5,520 nucleotides of DNA from Prevotella sp. CAG:485. GTDB taxonomy: Bacteria; Bacteroidota; Bacteroidia; Bacteroidales; Muribaculaceae. How positions within the stretch are numbered: the first letter of the stretch is position 1; every line of letters starts with the position of its first letter. The notes under the pieces were generated by a model, which had not been told where the DNA came from, made no database searches, and saw only the letters and a program-made list of their open reading frames with translations. Location of the stretch: positions 39,788 through 45,307 of the forward strand of contig FR897844.1 of NCBI GenBank assembly GCA_000437495.1, in the 5' to 3' direction. Position numbers and translations under genes: made by a program. This document shows, piece after piece, positions 1-5,076 of the stretch.

Positions 1-1527
1 CAGGGCTGCCGCCATACGGCTCTCCTTGGGGTCGGCAGGCGCCGCCGCCGGGGTGAGATGCAAGTAAGTGTCGGCCAATACCTCGGTGGTATGGCGGAAC
101 TCTGGCTGCAGCAGATAATGCGCCAGAGCCACGTCGTAATAGTTGGCCAGCGCGGGAGCGTCGTCGCCGCGCAGACGGTGAGCGAGCACATAATCGCGTT
201 TGGCCTGCGGACTTACCTTCAGCACATCGGCGCGTGCCATGGTGTCGAGCAACACGGCGATACCCTCGGCGCATGAGGCCGGGATGACGAAGTTCTCGCC
301 GCCGGGAAGTGCCACGGCAGCGCCGCGGAAATGAGCCTCCATATCCCCTTCGCCGAAGGCTTTGAGGAAGATGCCGGCGCTGTCGGCTTTGGCGCACAGC
401 TCATCGAGGCGGCGTGCCTTGGCGGCGTCATCCACAAGCTCCCATTCGGCCTCGAACAGGGTGTTCTCCACGGGTGCCTGCTCCTCCCCTACTTCGCCGC
501 TCTTCCCACTCTCCTTCTCTCCACTCTTGCCTCTCTTCTCCTCTCCACTCTCCTCTCCGAAATCGAAATCACCGAAGAGCGAGGGGGCGCCGACAGAGTC
601 GGTTTTTGAGGCGGTCTTGGCGACGGGGTTCGTGCCGCCATGTTCGCGCGTAAGTCGCTTGGCCACAGCGGTTTTGAGCCGCGTAAAGCGCAGACGGCTG
701 AAGATGGCGAAGAGCCTGTCGGTGTCCGGGTCGCGGCGCTGCAGACTGCTGAAGTCGATGTCGGCGGGAACGTCGGTGCATATAGTGGCCATGAACTTGG
801 AATGACGTATCAGCTCGGCGTTCTCCTCAACCTTGCGGCGCAGCGCCCCCTTGAGCTCGTCGGTATGCTCGAGCAGATTCTCCACCGAGCCGAACTGCTG
901 AATGAGCTTCACGGCAGTTTTCTCGCCCACACCCGGGCAGCCGGGAATATTGTCTATCTTATCGCCCATGAGTGCCAGCAGGTCAATGACCTGAGCTGTG
1001 GATGAAATGCCGTAGCGCTCGCACACCTCCTTCTCGCCTCTCAGCTCGCTGTCTTTGCCGCGGTAAGAGGGTTTGTCCTGTAGAATCTGCGGACCCACCA
1101 ATTGGCCGAAGTCCTTATCGGGGGTGAGCATATAGACGGTAAACCCGGCCTCAGCGCCGCGTTTTGCCAGGGTGCCGATGACGTCGTCGGCCTCATAGCC
1201 GGGCACTTCCACCACCGGGATGCGGTAAGCCTCCAGAATCTCTTTTATCACCGGAATGGACTGTGCGATGTCTTCGGGCATCTCCTGCCGCTCGGCCTTA
1301 TACGAGGCATCAGCCTCATGGCGGAACGTGGGTCCCTGGGGGTCGAAGCATACGGCAATGTGCGTAACGTCAGTGCGGTTGAGCACCGTCTCCAGGGTGT
1401 TCACAAACCCCATAACGGCACCCGTGTTGAAGCCCTCCTGCGAATACAGGTGAGCATTTTGCATGGCGTAGTACGCACGGTAAATAAGTGCGAAGGCATC
1501 GAGCAGATACAAACGGTTGGTACTCAT
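1..1527 (-). CDS. polA: DNA polymerase I, N-terminal 509 residues (3' end of gene outside window)
   Basis: DNA polymerase I removes RNA primers and fills gaps in replication and excision repair. The frame is open from ATG at 1527 to the left edge. Residues 1-290 form the 5'-nuclease (FEN-like) domain with its metal ligands in place: D10, D61 (FDPQGPTFRHE), E112/D114/D115 (YEADDVIGTLA), D137/D139 (TPDKDF) and D189/D192 (MGDKIDNIPG), followed by the helix-hairpin-helix GCPGVGEKTA (196-205). Residues about 300-355 are a low-complexity linker with an 8-residue repeat. Residues about 360-490 match the 3'-5' exonuclease domain (LAHYLLQPEFRH at 468-479 is typical), but the first exonuclease motif, usually DTET, reads as AFGEG near 390-394, so proofreading is probably weak or absent. 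The polymerase domain would lie beyond the edge. It is divergent from the polyprenyl synthase gene, with an 87-bp gap. The start is well placed because MSTNRLYLLDAFALIYRAYY is a complete family N-terminus. Identification is secure; loss of proofreading is inferred by alignment from memory. Confidence 0.96.
   Translation of the reverse strand, partial: MSTNRLYLLDAFALIYRAYYAMQNAHLYSQEGFNTGAVMGFVNTLETVLNRTDVTHIAVCFDPQGPTFRHEADASYKAERQEMPEDIAQSIPVIKEILEAYRIPVVEVPGYEADDVIGTLAKRGAEAGFTVYMLTPDKDFGQLVGPQILQDKPSYRGKDSELRGEKEVCERYGISSTAQVIDLLALMGDKIDNIPGCPGVGEKTAVKLIQQFGSVENLLEHTDELKGALRRKVEENAELIRHSKFMATICTDVPADIDFSSLQRRDPDTDRLFAIFSRLRFTRLKTAVAKRLTREHGGTNPVAKTASKTDSVGAPSLFGDFDFGEESGEEKRGKSGEKESGKSGEVGEEQAPVENTLFEAEWELVDDAAKARRLDELCAKADSAGIFLKAFGEGDMEAHFRGAAVALPGGENFVIPASCAEGIAVLLDTMARADVLKVSPQAKRDYVLAHRLRGDDAPALANYYDVALAHYLLQPEFRHTTEVLADTYLHLTPAAAPADPKESRMAAAL
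478..549 (-). repeat. Intragenic 24-bp tandem repeat (3 units) in the polA linker
   Basis: Read on the coding strand, three 24-bp units lie end to end (549-526, 525-502, 501-478). They encode SGEEKRGK, SGEKESGK and SGEVGEEQ, residues 327-350 of PolA. Units 1 and 2 are very close at the DNA level and unit 3 has diverged. The tract is almost pure purine (GGA, GAG, AAG and AGT codons). It keeps the reading frame and sits between the 5'-nuclease and 3'-5' exonuclease-like domains, where extra length should be tolerated. The rest of the gene has ordinary mixed codon use. Confidence 0.8.
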
Positions 1528-1550
1528 GAAACATTCTTTTAGACCGCGAA

Positions 1551-1563
1551 TTTAATAATTAAA
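1551..1563. other. Short AT-rich palindrome in the polA / polyprenyl synthase divergent region
   Basis: TTTAATAATTAAA is a perfect inverted repeat with 6-bp arms and one central base. It sits between the two divergent start codons, just downstream of the proposed polA -7 box. It could be an operator or simply AT-rich promoter DNA; no protein partner can be named. Confidence 0.3.
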
Positions 1564-1566
1564 CCG

Positions 1567-1574
1567 CAAGAATA
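1567..1574 (-). promoter_or_regulatory. Possible polA -7 box (TATTCTTG)
   Basis: On the minus strand TATTCTTG differs at one base from the Bacteroidetes -7 consensus TAnnTTTG. It lies 39 bp upstream of the polA ATG, which would give a leader of roughly 30 nt. No clear -33 TTG element is visible at the usual distance, so this is a weak prediction based on position and partial consensus. Confidence 0.3.
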
Positions 1575-1597
1575 GTATATGGGTTGAAAAAAATTAC

Positions 1598-1605
1598 TAA
1601 TTTTG
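1598..1605 (+). promoter_or_regulatory. Bacteroidetes -7 box (TAATTTTG) for the polyprenyl synthase gene
   Basis: TAATTTTG matches TAnnTTTG exactly and ends 9 bp before the ATG at 1615, so transcription should start only a few bases upstream of the start codon or at it, giving a nearly leaderless mRNA. The 12-bp context CTAATTTTGTGG (1597-1608) recurs before rnhB. A TTG at 1584-1586 lies upstream but at shorter spacing than the usual -33 element. No Shine-Dalgarno site is present. Confidence 0.6.
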
Positions 1606-1614
1606 TGGTCTGAA

Positions 1615-2682
1615 ATGGAGTCACGAAGCAAACTCGACGTTATACAGAGCCGTCTGGAGGCCCCGTTGGCAGACATGAACGGTGTGATATCCGAATCGAT
1701 GCACACGGGCAACGAGCTGCTCAACCGGGTGGTTACGGACTATCTGCGCATCAAAGGAAAGCAGATACGGCCCATCATGGTGTTGCTGTCGGCGCAAATG
1801 TTCGGCGGCATCAACCGGCACGTCATCTATGCGGCGGCGGCTCTCGAGATGCTTCACAACGCGTCGCTGATTCACGACGATGTGGTGGACGAGACACGGC
1901 AGCGCCGCGGCCAATCCACGGTAAATGCCTCATGGGGTAACCACATAGCGGTGCTCACGGGCGATTTCTTTGTGTCGAAGGCTCTTGAGGTGGGTCTGCG
2001 CACGGGTTCGGTTACGGTGCTTCGGGGTCTGTCGGAGCTTGGCGTGGAGCTGAGCACCGGCGAGGTTGACCAGATTTGCAACGCGCGCTCGCACCACTTC
2101 CTCGAGGAGGAGTACATGAGCATGATTCGCAAGAAAACGGCCTCGCTGTTCACGCGCTGCATACTCCTTGGCGCTGACACGTCGTTCAGCAAGAAAGCCC
2201 GAAAGGAGAGAGGTCCTGAGAGCGGGTCTGAGAGAGGTTCTGAGAGCGCCTCCGAAGGGCAGACTGACGGCGCGGAGGTTGACCTGAAGCCGATATTGCG
2301 ATTTGCCGAGCTGTTGGGGCTTTGCTTCCAGATAAAGGATGACATCTTCGACTATTACCCCTCAACGGGCGCCATCGGCAAGCCCACAGGCAACGACCTG
2401 CGCGAGGGGAAGGTTACGCTGCCGCTCATCTACGCGTTGCGCACGGCACCGAAGGCTGAGGCAGACGCCATGAGGGAGATTCTGCTCAGCCATATTCCGT
2501 CGCAGCCGGAGATTGACCGGTTGGTGGAGTTTGCGCGCAACCACGGCGGCATAGACTACGCCTTCGGCGTTATGGAGCGTATGCGCAGGGAGGCTATGGA
2601 AATGCTCGACGAATATCCCGACAGTCCGGCGCGCCGCTCGTTTGCCGATATCTTCGATTTCATCATTAACCGCAATTACTGA
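1615..2682 (+). CDS. Long-chain trans-polyprenyl diphosphate synthase (IspB-like)
   Basis: This enzyme extends an allylic diphosphate with isopentenyl diphosphate units, most likely making the side chain of menaquinone. The 355-residue protein has the class signatures in order: KGKQIRP (47-53), the first Asp-rich motif DDVVD (88-92) in SLIHDDVVDE, GDFF (116-119), KKTA (173-176), and the second Asp-rich motif DDIFD (242-246) in FQIKDDIFDY, followed by GKPTGNDLREGKVTLPL. The first motif is the compact DDxxD without the two-residue insertion of bacterial FPP synthases, and small residues (Ala, Ser) occupy the -5 and -4 positions before it; both favour a long product, though the exact length cannot be read. 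Residues about 194-224 are a repeat-bearing insert between helices, absent from typical homologues of about 320-325 residues. ATG 1615 is preferred to an in-frame TTG at 1603, which lies inside the -7 box. The gene converges on the glycosyltransferase gene with a 22-bp gap. Confidence 0.93.
   Translation: MESRSKLDVIQSRLEAPLADMNGVISESMHTGNELLNRVVTDYLRIKGKQIRPIMVLLSAQMFGGINRHVIYAAAALEMLHNASLIHDDVVDETRQRRGQSTVNASWGNHIAVLTGDFFVSKALEVGLRTGSVTVLRGLSELGVELSTGEVDQICNARSHHFLEEEYMSMIRKKTASLFTRCILLGADTSFSKKARKERGPESGSERGSESASEGQTDGAEVDLKPILRFAELLGLCFQIKDDIFDYYPSTGAIGKPTGNDLREGKVTLPLIYALRTAPKAEADAMREILLSHIPSQPEIDRLVEFARNHGGIDYAFGVMERMRREAMEMLDEYPDSPARRSFADIFDFIINRNY
2203..2262 (+). repeat. Intragenic 12-bp tandem repeat (5 units) in the polyprenyl synthase
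   Basis: Five 12-bp units lie end to end and in frame, encoding KERG, PESG, SERG, SESA and SEGQ (residues 197-216 from ATG 1615). The middle units share the core TCTGAGAG; the outer units have drifted. The segment is hydrophilic, rich in Ser, Glu and Gly, and sits between the KKTA helix and the helix leading to the second Asp-rich motif, a likely surface loop. Copy-number change would add or remove four residues without a frameshift. Confidence 0.8.
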
Positions 2683-2685
2683 CCC

Positions 2686-2708
2686 GGCGTCAGGTTCTGA
2701 GGCGTCAG
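2686..2708. repeat. Direct repeat GGCGTCAG x2 at the convergent gene junction
   Basis: GGCGTCAG occurs at 2686-2693 and 2701-2708, 15 bp apart start to start. The second copy overlaps the glycosyltransferase stop codon. The 22-bp gap between the two convergent genes has no GC-rich hairpin followed by a U-run, so no intrinsic terminator can be called in either direction. Confidence 0.4.
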
Positions 2709-3721
2709 CACTTCTCGCCGTCGTAGCTCTCGGCGATGTAGGGCGGGCGTTTCTTGGCTTCGTTGAAGATGCGGCCCACGTATTCGCCGATGATGCCTAT
2801 GGCAAGCAGCTGGCAGCCGCCTAAAAAGAGTATCACGCACATCAGGGTGGGATAACCCTGCACTACTTCCCCCCATATAAGTGTCTTGCACAGGATTACC
2901 AACAGATATACGAATGCCACGGCCGACACTGCCATGCCCATGATTGAGGCAAACCGCAAGGGGGCGGTGGAGAAGAGCGTCAGCCCCTCGAAGGCCAGGT
3001 CAAAGAGGCGGCGGTAGGTGTAACGCGAACGGCCGTGATGACGCTCGTCCTCGTCGTAGTCGATGCCTTTTTTGCGGAAGCCGACCCAGCAGAGGAGCCC
3101 TTTGGTGTTTCGCTGACTCTCGCGCATGGCACGCAGCGCCTCCACGCAGCGGCGGTCGAGGAGACGGAAATCGCCCACGTTGGGCAGCACGTTGAGGCGC
3201 GTGGATTTGCTCAGCATCTTATAATAGGCGGCGGTGAGCTTGCGGCGCAACAGTGGCACGCGGCCGCGAGTGCGGCGGTTGCCGTAGACGTCGTCGTAGC
3301 CCTCTTCCCAGCAGCGCAGCATCTGCGGCACCACATCCACCGGATGCTGCAGGTCGGCGTCCATGACCAGCACGCAGTCGCCATCGGCATAGTCGAACCC
3401 GGCCATCAGCGCATTCTCCTTGCCGAAGTTGCGCGACAGCCGCAAGTAATGCAGACTGTTGTCTTCAGCGCGGAGACGCCTCAGCACCTCGGGGGTATTG
3501 TCGGAGCTGCCGTCGTCCACCACCAGAAACTCCCAGTTGTAGGCATAAGCCGTTTGCCCGGACGCCATGAGCACGTCGCGCAAACGGTGCAGCTCGCCGA
3601 TGAGCAGCTCCAGATTGGCGGCCTCGTTATACGCCGGTATCAGCACCGTGATTTTGCGGCGCCCTCTGTGGCGGACATTCCCCGTTGCTACCTTTGCTTC
3701 CTGTGGTGCGGTTTCACTCAT
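2705..3721 (-). CDS. Family 2 glycosyltransferase, GtrB / DPM1-like, membrane-anchored
   Basis: Enzymes of this type transfer a sugar from a nucleotide donor to a polyprenyl phosphate on the cytoplasmic face of the inner membrane, supplying lipid-linked sugars for surface glycans or lipid modification. The 338-residue protein shows a GT-A fold: IPAYNE (28-33), VVDDGSSDNT (67-76), SRNFGKENAL (95-104), the metal-binding DADLQHP (121-127), GDFRLLDRR (183-191) and RHHGRSRYTYRRL (227-239). Two C-terminal membrane segments lie near 255-280 and 292-315, followed by the hallmark IGEYVGRIFNEAKKRP (310-325). Length and architecture match the GtrB/YfdH subfamily. The sugar and acceptor cannot be told from sequence. 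No flippase or second glycosyltransferase is adjacent, so it looks like a stand-alone unit. The ATG at 3721 overlaps the stop of a possible short upstream ORF (ATGA), and a GGGAGG stretch lies upstream at rather long spacing. Confidence 0.93.
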   Translation of the reverse strand: MSETAPQEAKVATGNVRHRGRRKITVLIPAYNEAANLELLIGELHRLRDVLMASGQTAYAYNWEFLVVDDGSSDNTPEVLRRLRAEDNSLHYLRLSRNFGKENALMAGFDYADGDCVLVMDADLQHPVDVVPQMLRCWEEGYDDVYGNRRTRGRVPLLRRKLTAAYYKMLSKSTRLNVLPNVGDFRLLDRRCVEALRAMRESQRNTKGLLCWVGFRKKGIDYDEDERHHGRSRYTYRRLFDLAFEGLTLFSTAPLRFASIMGMAVSAVAFVYLLVILCKTLIWGEVVQGYPTLMCVILFLGGCQLLAIGIIGEYVGRIFNEAKKRPPYIAESYDGEKC

Positions 3722-3765
3722 AATCGTAACGGCCTCCCTACGACCCCGGTATCCAAAACTTCCAT
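3718..3765 (-). CDS. Possible 15-residue upstream ORF coupled to the glycosyltransferase gene
   Basis: In the glycosyltransferase leader an ATG at 3765 opens a 15-codon frame encoding MEVLDTGVVGRPLRL. Its TGA overlaps the glycosyltransferase ATG as ATGA, the classic arrangement for translational coupling. A purine-rich GAGGGG lies 6 bases before its ATG, inside a hairpin. The peptide resembles nothing I recognise. An ATG and a stop can occur by chance over this length, so the call rests mainly on the exact overlap and the Shine-Dalgarno-like site. Confidence 0.25.
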   Translation of the reverse strand: MEVLDTGVVGRPLRL

Positions 3766-3767
3766 CC

Positions 3768-3793
3768 TAAACCCCTCGAATTCGGTGGGTTTA
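3768..3793 (-). promoter_or_regulatory. Hairpin in the glycosyltransferase mRNA leader
   Basis: TAAACCC and GGGTTTA form a 7-bp perfect stem around a 12-base loop that itself contains the palindrome CGAATTCG. On the minus-strand transcript the 3' arm includes the GAGGGG stretch and ends two bases before the ATG of the possible upstream ORF, so it could occlude that site. There is no following U-run, so it is not a simple intrinsic terminator. The regulatory role is inferred. Confidence 0.45.
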
Positions 3794-3841
3794 ATGAACA
3801 ATGATTTTAGCCATTCAGTCTCGGTTATAAGCCGTTGTTTG

Positions 3842-3849
3842 CAAAGGTA
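3842..3849 (-). promoter_or_regulatory. Bacteroidetes -7 box (TACCTTTG) for the glycosyltransferase gene
   Basis: On the minus strand TACCTTTG matches TAnnTTTG exactly and is followed by CAAAC, a very common Bacteroidales context. It lies 120 bp upstream of the glycosyltransferase ATG, implying a leader of about 110-115 nt, long enough to hold the hairpin and short ORF. No convincing -33 element is seen upstream. Confidence 0.6.
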
Positions 3850-3903
3850 CAATTTTTTTGGGAAACGGAGGGGGTGAAGGGGCGCGGTTTGAGGATTATT
3901 CGC

Positions 3904-3911
3904 TAATTTTG
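3904..3911 (+). promoter_or_regulatory. Bacteroidetes -7 box (TAATTTTG) for rnhB
   Basis: TAATTTTG matches TAnnTTTG and ends 17 bp before the rnhB ATG, implying a leader of about 10-13 nt. The surrounding CTAATTTTGTGG (3903-3914) is identical to that upstream of the polyprenyl synthase gene. A TTTG at 3888-3891 lies upstream at 12-bp spacing, shorter than usual for a -33 element. Confidence 0.6.
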
Positions 3912-3928
3912 TGGCAAAGAGATTAATT

Positions 3929-4510
3929 ATGAATACTGAGTTACTGCAAAGGTGTGTTAGCGGTGAGGCCCTGGAAGCGGGTCTGGATGAGGCGGGCCGT
4001 GGCTGTCTGGCGGGTCCTGTGGTGGCGGCGGCGGTGATTCTGCCTCCTGAGTTCGACATCTCCGGCCTCAACGACAGTAAGAAGCTGTCGGCGAAACGGC
4101 GCGAGGAGCTGCGGCAGCGCATTGAGCAGCAGGCTGTGTGGTGTGTGGCATGGGCGTCGGCGCAGGAAATCGACGAGCTGAATATTCTGCAGGCGAGTCT
4201 GTTGGCTATGCGTCGTGCGGTGGAGGGTCTGCGTGAACGGCCCTGCCGGCTGGCGGTGGACGGCAACCGCTGGCACGACTGCGGCATTCCTTTCACCACG
4301 GTGGTGGGCGGCGACGCGCGGTTTGCCAATATTGCGGCGGCCTCTATCCTGGCCAAGACGCACCGCGACGCTTTTATGACTGCCCTCGACGCGGAGCTGC
4401 CGGGCTACGGCTTTGCGCGCCACAAGGGCTACCCCACCAAGGAGCATTATGAGGCTCTGCGGCAGCTTGGTGTTACCGCGCAGCACAGGCGCACTTTCCG
4501 GCTCGGGTGA
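3929..4510 (+). CDS. rnhB: Ribonuclease HII
   Basis: RNase HII cuts RNA in RNA:DNA hybrids and nicks 5' of single ribonucleotides embedded in DNA, starting ribonucleotide excision repair. The 193-residue protein is full length for the family (about 190-215). Visible signatures are GLDEAGRGCLAGPV (18-31) with catalytic D20 and E21 and the GRG motif that reads the ribonucleotide-DNA junction, NDSKKLS (48-54), the third acidic residue D111 in VDGN, the fourth D129 in GGDARFANIAAASILAKTHRD, and the C-terminal HKGYPTKEH (165-173). ATG 3929 is chosen because the in-frame GTG at 3911 overlaps the -7 box, and MNTELLQRC fits a short family N-terminus. No strong Shine-Dalgarno site is present. It is a single gene, divergent from the glycosyltransferase gene and convergent with folK. 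All catalytic residues are present, so it should be active. Confidence 0.96.
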   Translation: MNTELLQRCVSGEALEAGLDEAGRGCLAGPVVAAAVILPPEFDISGLNDSKKLSAKRREELRQRIEQQAVWCVAWASAQEIDELNILQASLLAMRRAVEGLRERPCRLAVDGNRWHDCGIPFTTVVGGDARFANIAAASILAKTHRDAFMTALDAELPGYGFARHKGYPTKEHYEALRQLGVTAQHRRTFRLG

Positions 4511-4530
4511 GGGCTTTGGCGGCCGGGTTT

Positions 4531-4560
4531 TAGCTAATTTAGCTAATTTAGCTATTTTAG
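4531..4560. repeat. 9-bp tandem repeat (TAGCTAATT) between rnhB and folK
   Basis: Three 9-bp units (TAGCTAATT, TAGCTAATT, TAGCTATTT) followed by TAG fill the end of the convergent gap and run over the folK stop codon (4552-4554). Overlapping copies of the perfect palindrome TTAGCTAA occur at 4530-4537 and 4539-4546. The tract is wholly AT-rich against GC-rich surroundings and supplies stop codons in several frames on both strands. It may help end transcription from both sides, but the palindromes are short for an intrinsic terminator. Confidence 0.7.
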
Positions 4561-5070
4561 GGGCAACGCTGCCAGCATCTCGGCGGGGGTGAGCCCGGTG
4601 AGGGGGTGCGTGTAGCCGGGGGCTATCTCGGCAAGGGGCTCCAGGAAAAAGCGTCGCTGAGCCATGCGCGGATGCGGCAGGCTCAGGCGCGGGGTGCTCA
4701 CCACCTGCCGGCCAAAATCCACCAAATCTATGTCTATGACGCGGTCGGCATACGAGCCGTCGGCCTGTCGGTGCGACGCCGGTGAGATGCCGCGCTCTAT
4801 GCTCTGCAGCTCTGTCAGCAGTTCTTCGCCGTCAAGGTCGGTGTCAAAAAGCATACACACGTTGAGAAAGGCGTTATCAGACGAAAAGCCCCATGGCGGA
4901 CTTTCCACCACGTGGCTTATCTGATAATTCGGGCCGAAGCGATTCACCAGGGCGCCCACTGCGCGGGCCAGGTTCAAACGCCTGTTGCCCAGGTTGCTGC
5001 CGATGTTGACTATGGCAATCACTCCGTTGGCTGTATTTTCTTCTTCCGGCACGGAGCCGGACTTTTTCAT
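4552..5070 (-). CDS. folK: 2-amino-4-hydroxy-6-hydroxymethyldihydropteridine pyrophosphokinase (HPPK)
   Basis: HPPK transfers pyrophosphate from ATP to 6-hydroxymethyl-7,8-dihydropterin, the step before dihydropteroate synthase in folate synthesis; it is cytosolic. The 172-residue protein shows NIGSNLGNR (22-30), VESPPWGF (55-62, the pterin-binding PPWG), FLN (68-70), LLTELQSIERG (84-94), DRVIDIDLVDFG (109-120) with R110 and the magnesium ligands D113 and D115, and LPHPRMAQRRFFLEPLAEIAP (131-151) with the conserved His and Arg residues. It is slightly longer than the usual 155-165 residues because of about 17 polar residues before the first strand. The start follows the infB stop by 6 bp, so the two are probably co-transcribed; no Shine-Dalgarno site is seen, and ribosomes may reach it by coupling with infB. 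Its other folate partners (folP, folB) are not in the window. The last codons overlap a 9-bp tandem repeat. Confidence 0.95.
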   Translation of the reverse strand: MKKSGSVPEEENTANGVIAIVNIGSNLGNRRLNLARAVGALVNRFGPNYQISHVVESPPWGFSSDNAFLNVCMLFDTDLDGEELLTELQSIERGISPASHRQADGSYADRVIDIDLVDFGRQVVSTPRLSLPHPRMAQRRFFLEPLAEIAPGYTHPLTGLTPAEMLAALPLK

Positions 5071-5076
5071 GACGCT

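Noticed and set aside
478..549. CRISPR-like array or mobile-element end in the polA pyrimidine-rich stretch
   Set aside because: Units are contiguous without spacers, keep the polA frame, and have no terminal inverted repeats or target duplications.
362..1542. Several plus-strand open frames of 120-147 codons across the left end
   Set aside because: They lie opposite polA, whose frame is continuous and matches the 5'-nuclease family throughout; the plus-strand proteins carry no motif.
1603..1614. TTG at 1603 as start of the polyprenyl synthase
   Set aside because: It falls within the -7 box TAATTTTG, so it should not be transcribed; ATG 1615 gives a normal N-terminus.
1615..3721. A polyprenyl synthase plus bactoprenol-type glycosyltransferase module
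   Set aside because: The synthase is a trans-type enzyme likely serving menaquinone, whereas GtrB-like enzymes use undecaprenyl phosphate made by a cis-type synthase. The genes are convergent and not co-transcribed, so the pairing looks accidental.
3035..3877. A 280-codon plus-strand open frame opposite the glycosyltransferase gene
   Set aside because: It is the shadow of a high-GC gene: its protein is rich in His, Val and Ala with no recognisable motif, while the minus strand encodes a complete GT2 enzyme with all signatures. It also runs through the promoter region.
3911..3928. GTG at 3911 as start of rnhB
   Set aside because: Its first base is the last base of the -7 box, so it would lie at or before the transcript start; ATG 3929 fits the family.
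3718..4356. A 212-codon minus-strand open frame opposite rnhB
   Set aside because: It is antisense to a fully supported RNase HII and has low-complexity Arg/Ala/Ser content. Only its last 15 codons, after an internal ATG at 3765, are kept as a separate weak candidate.
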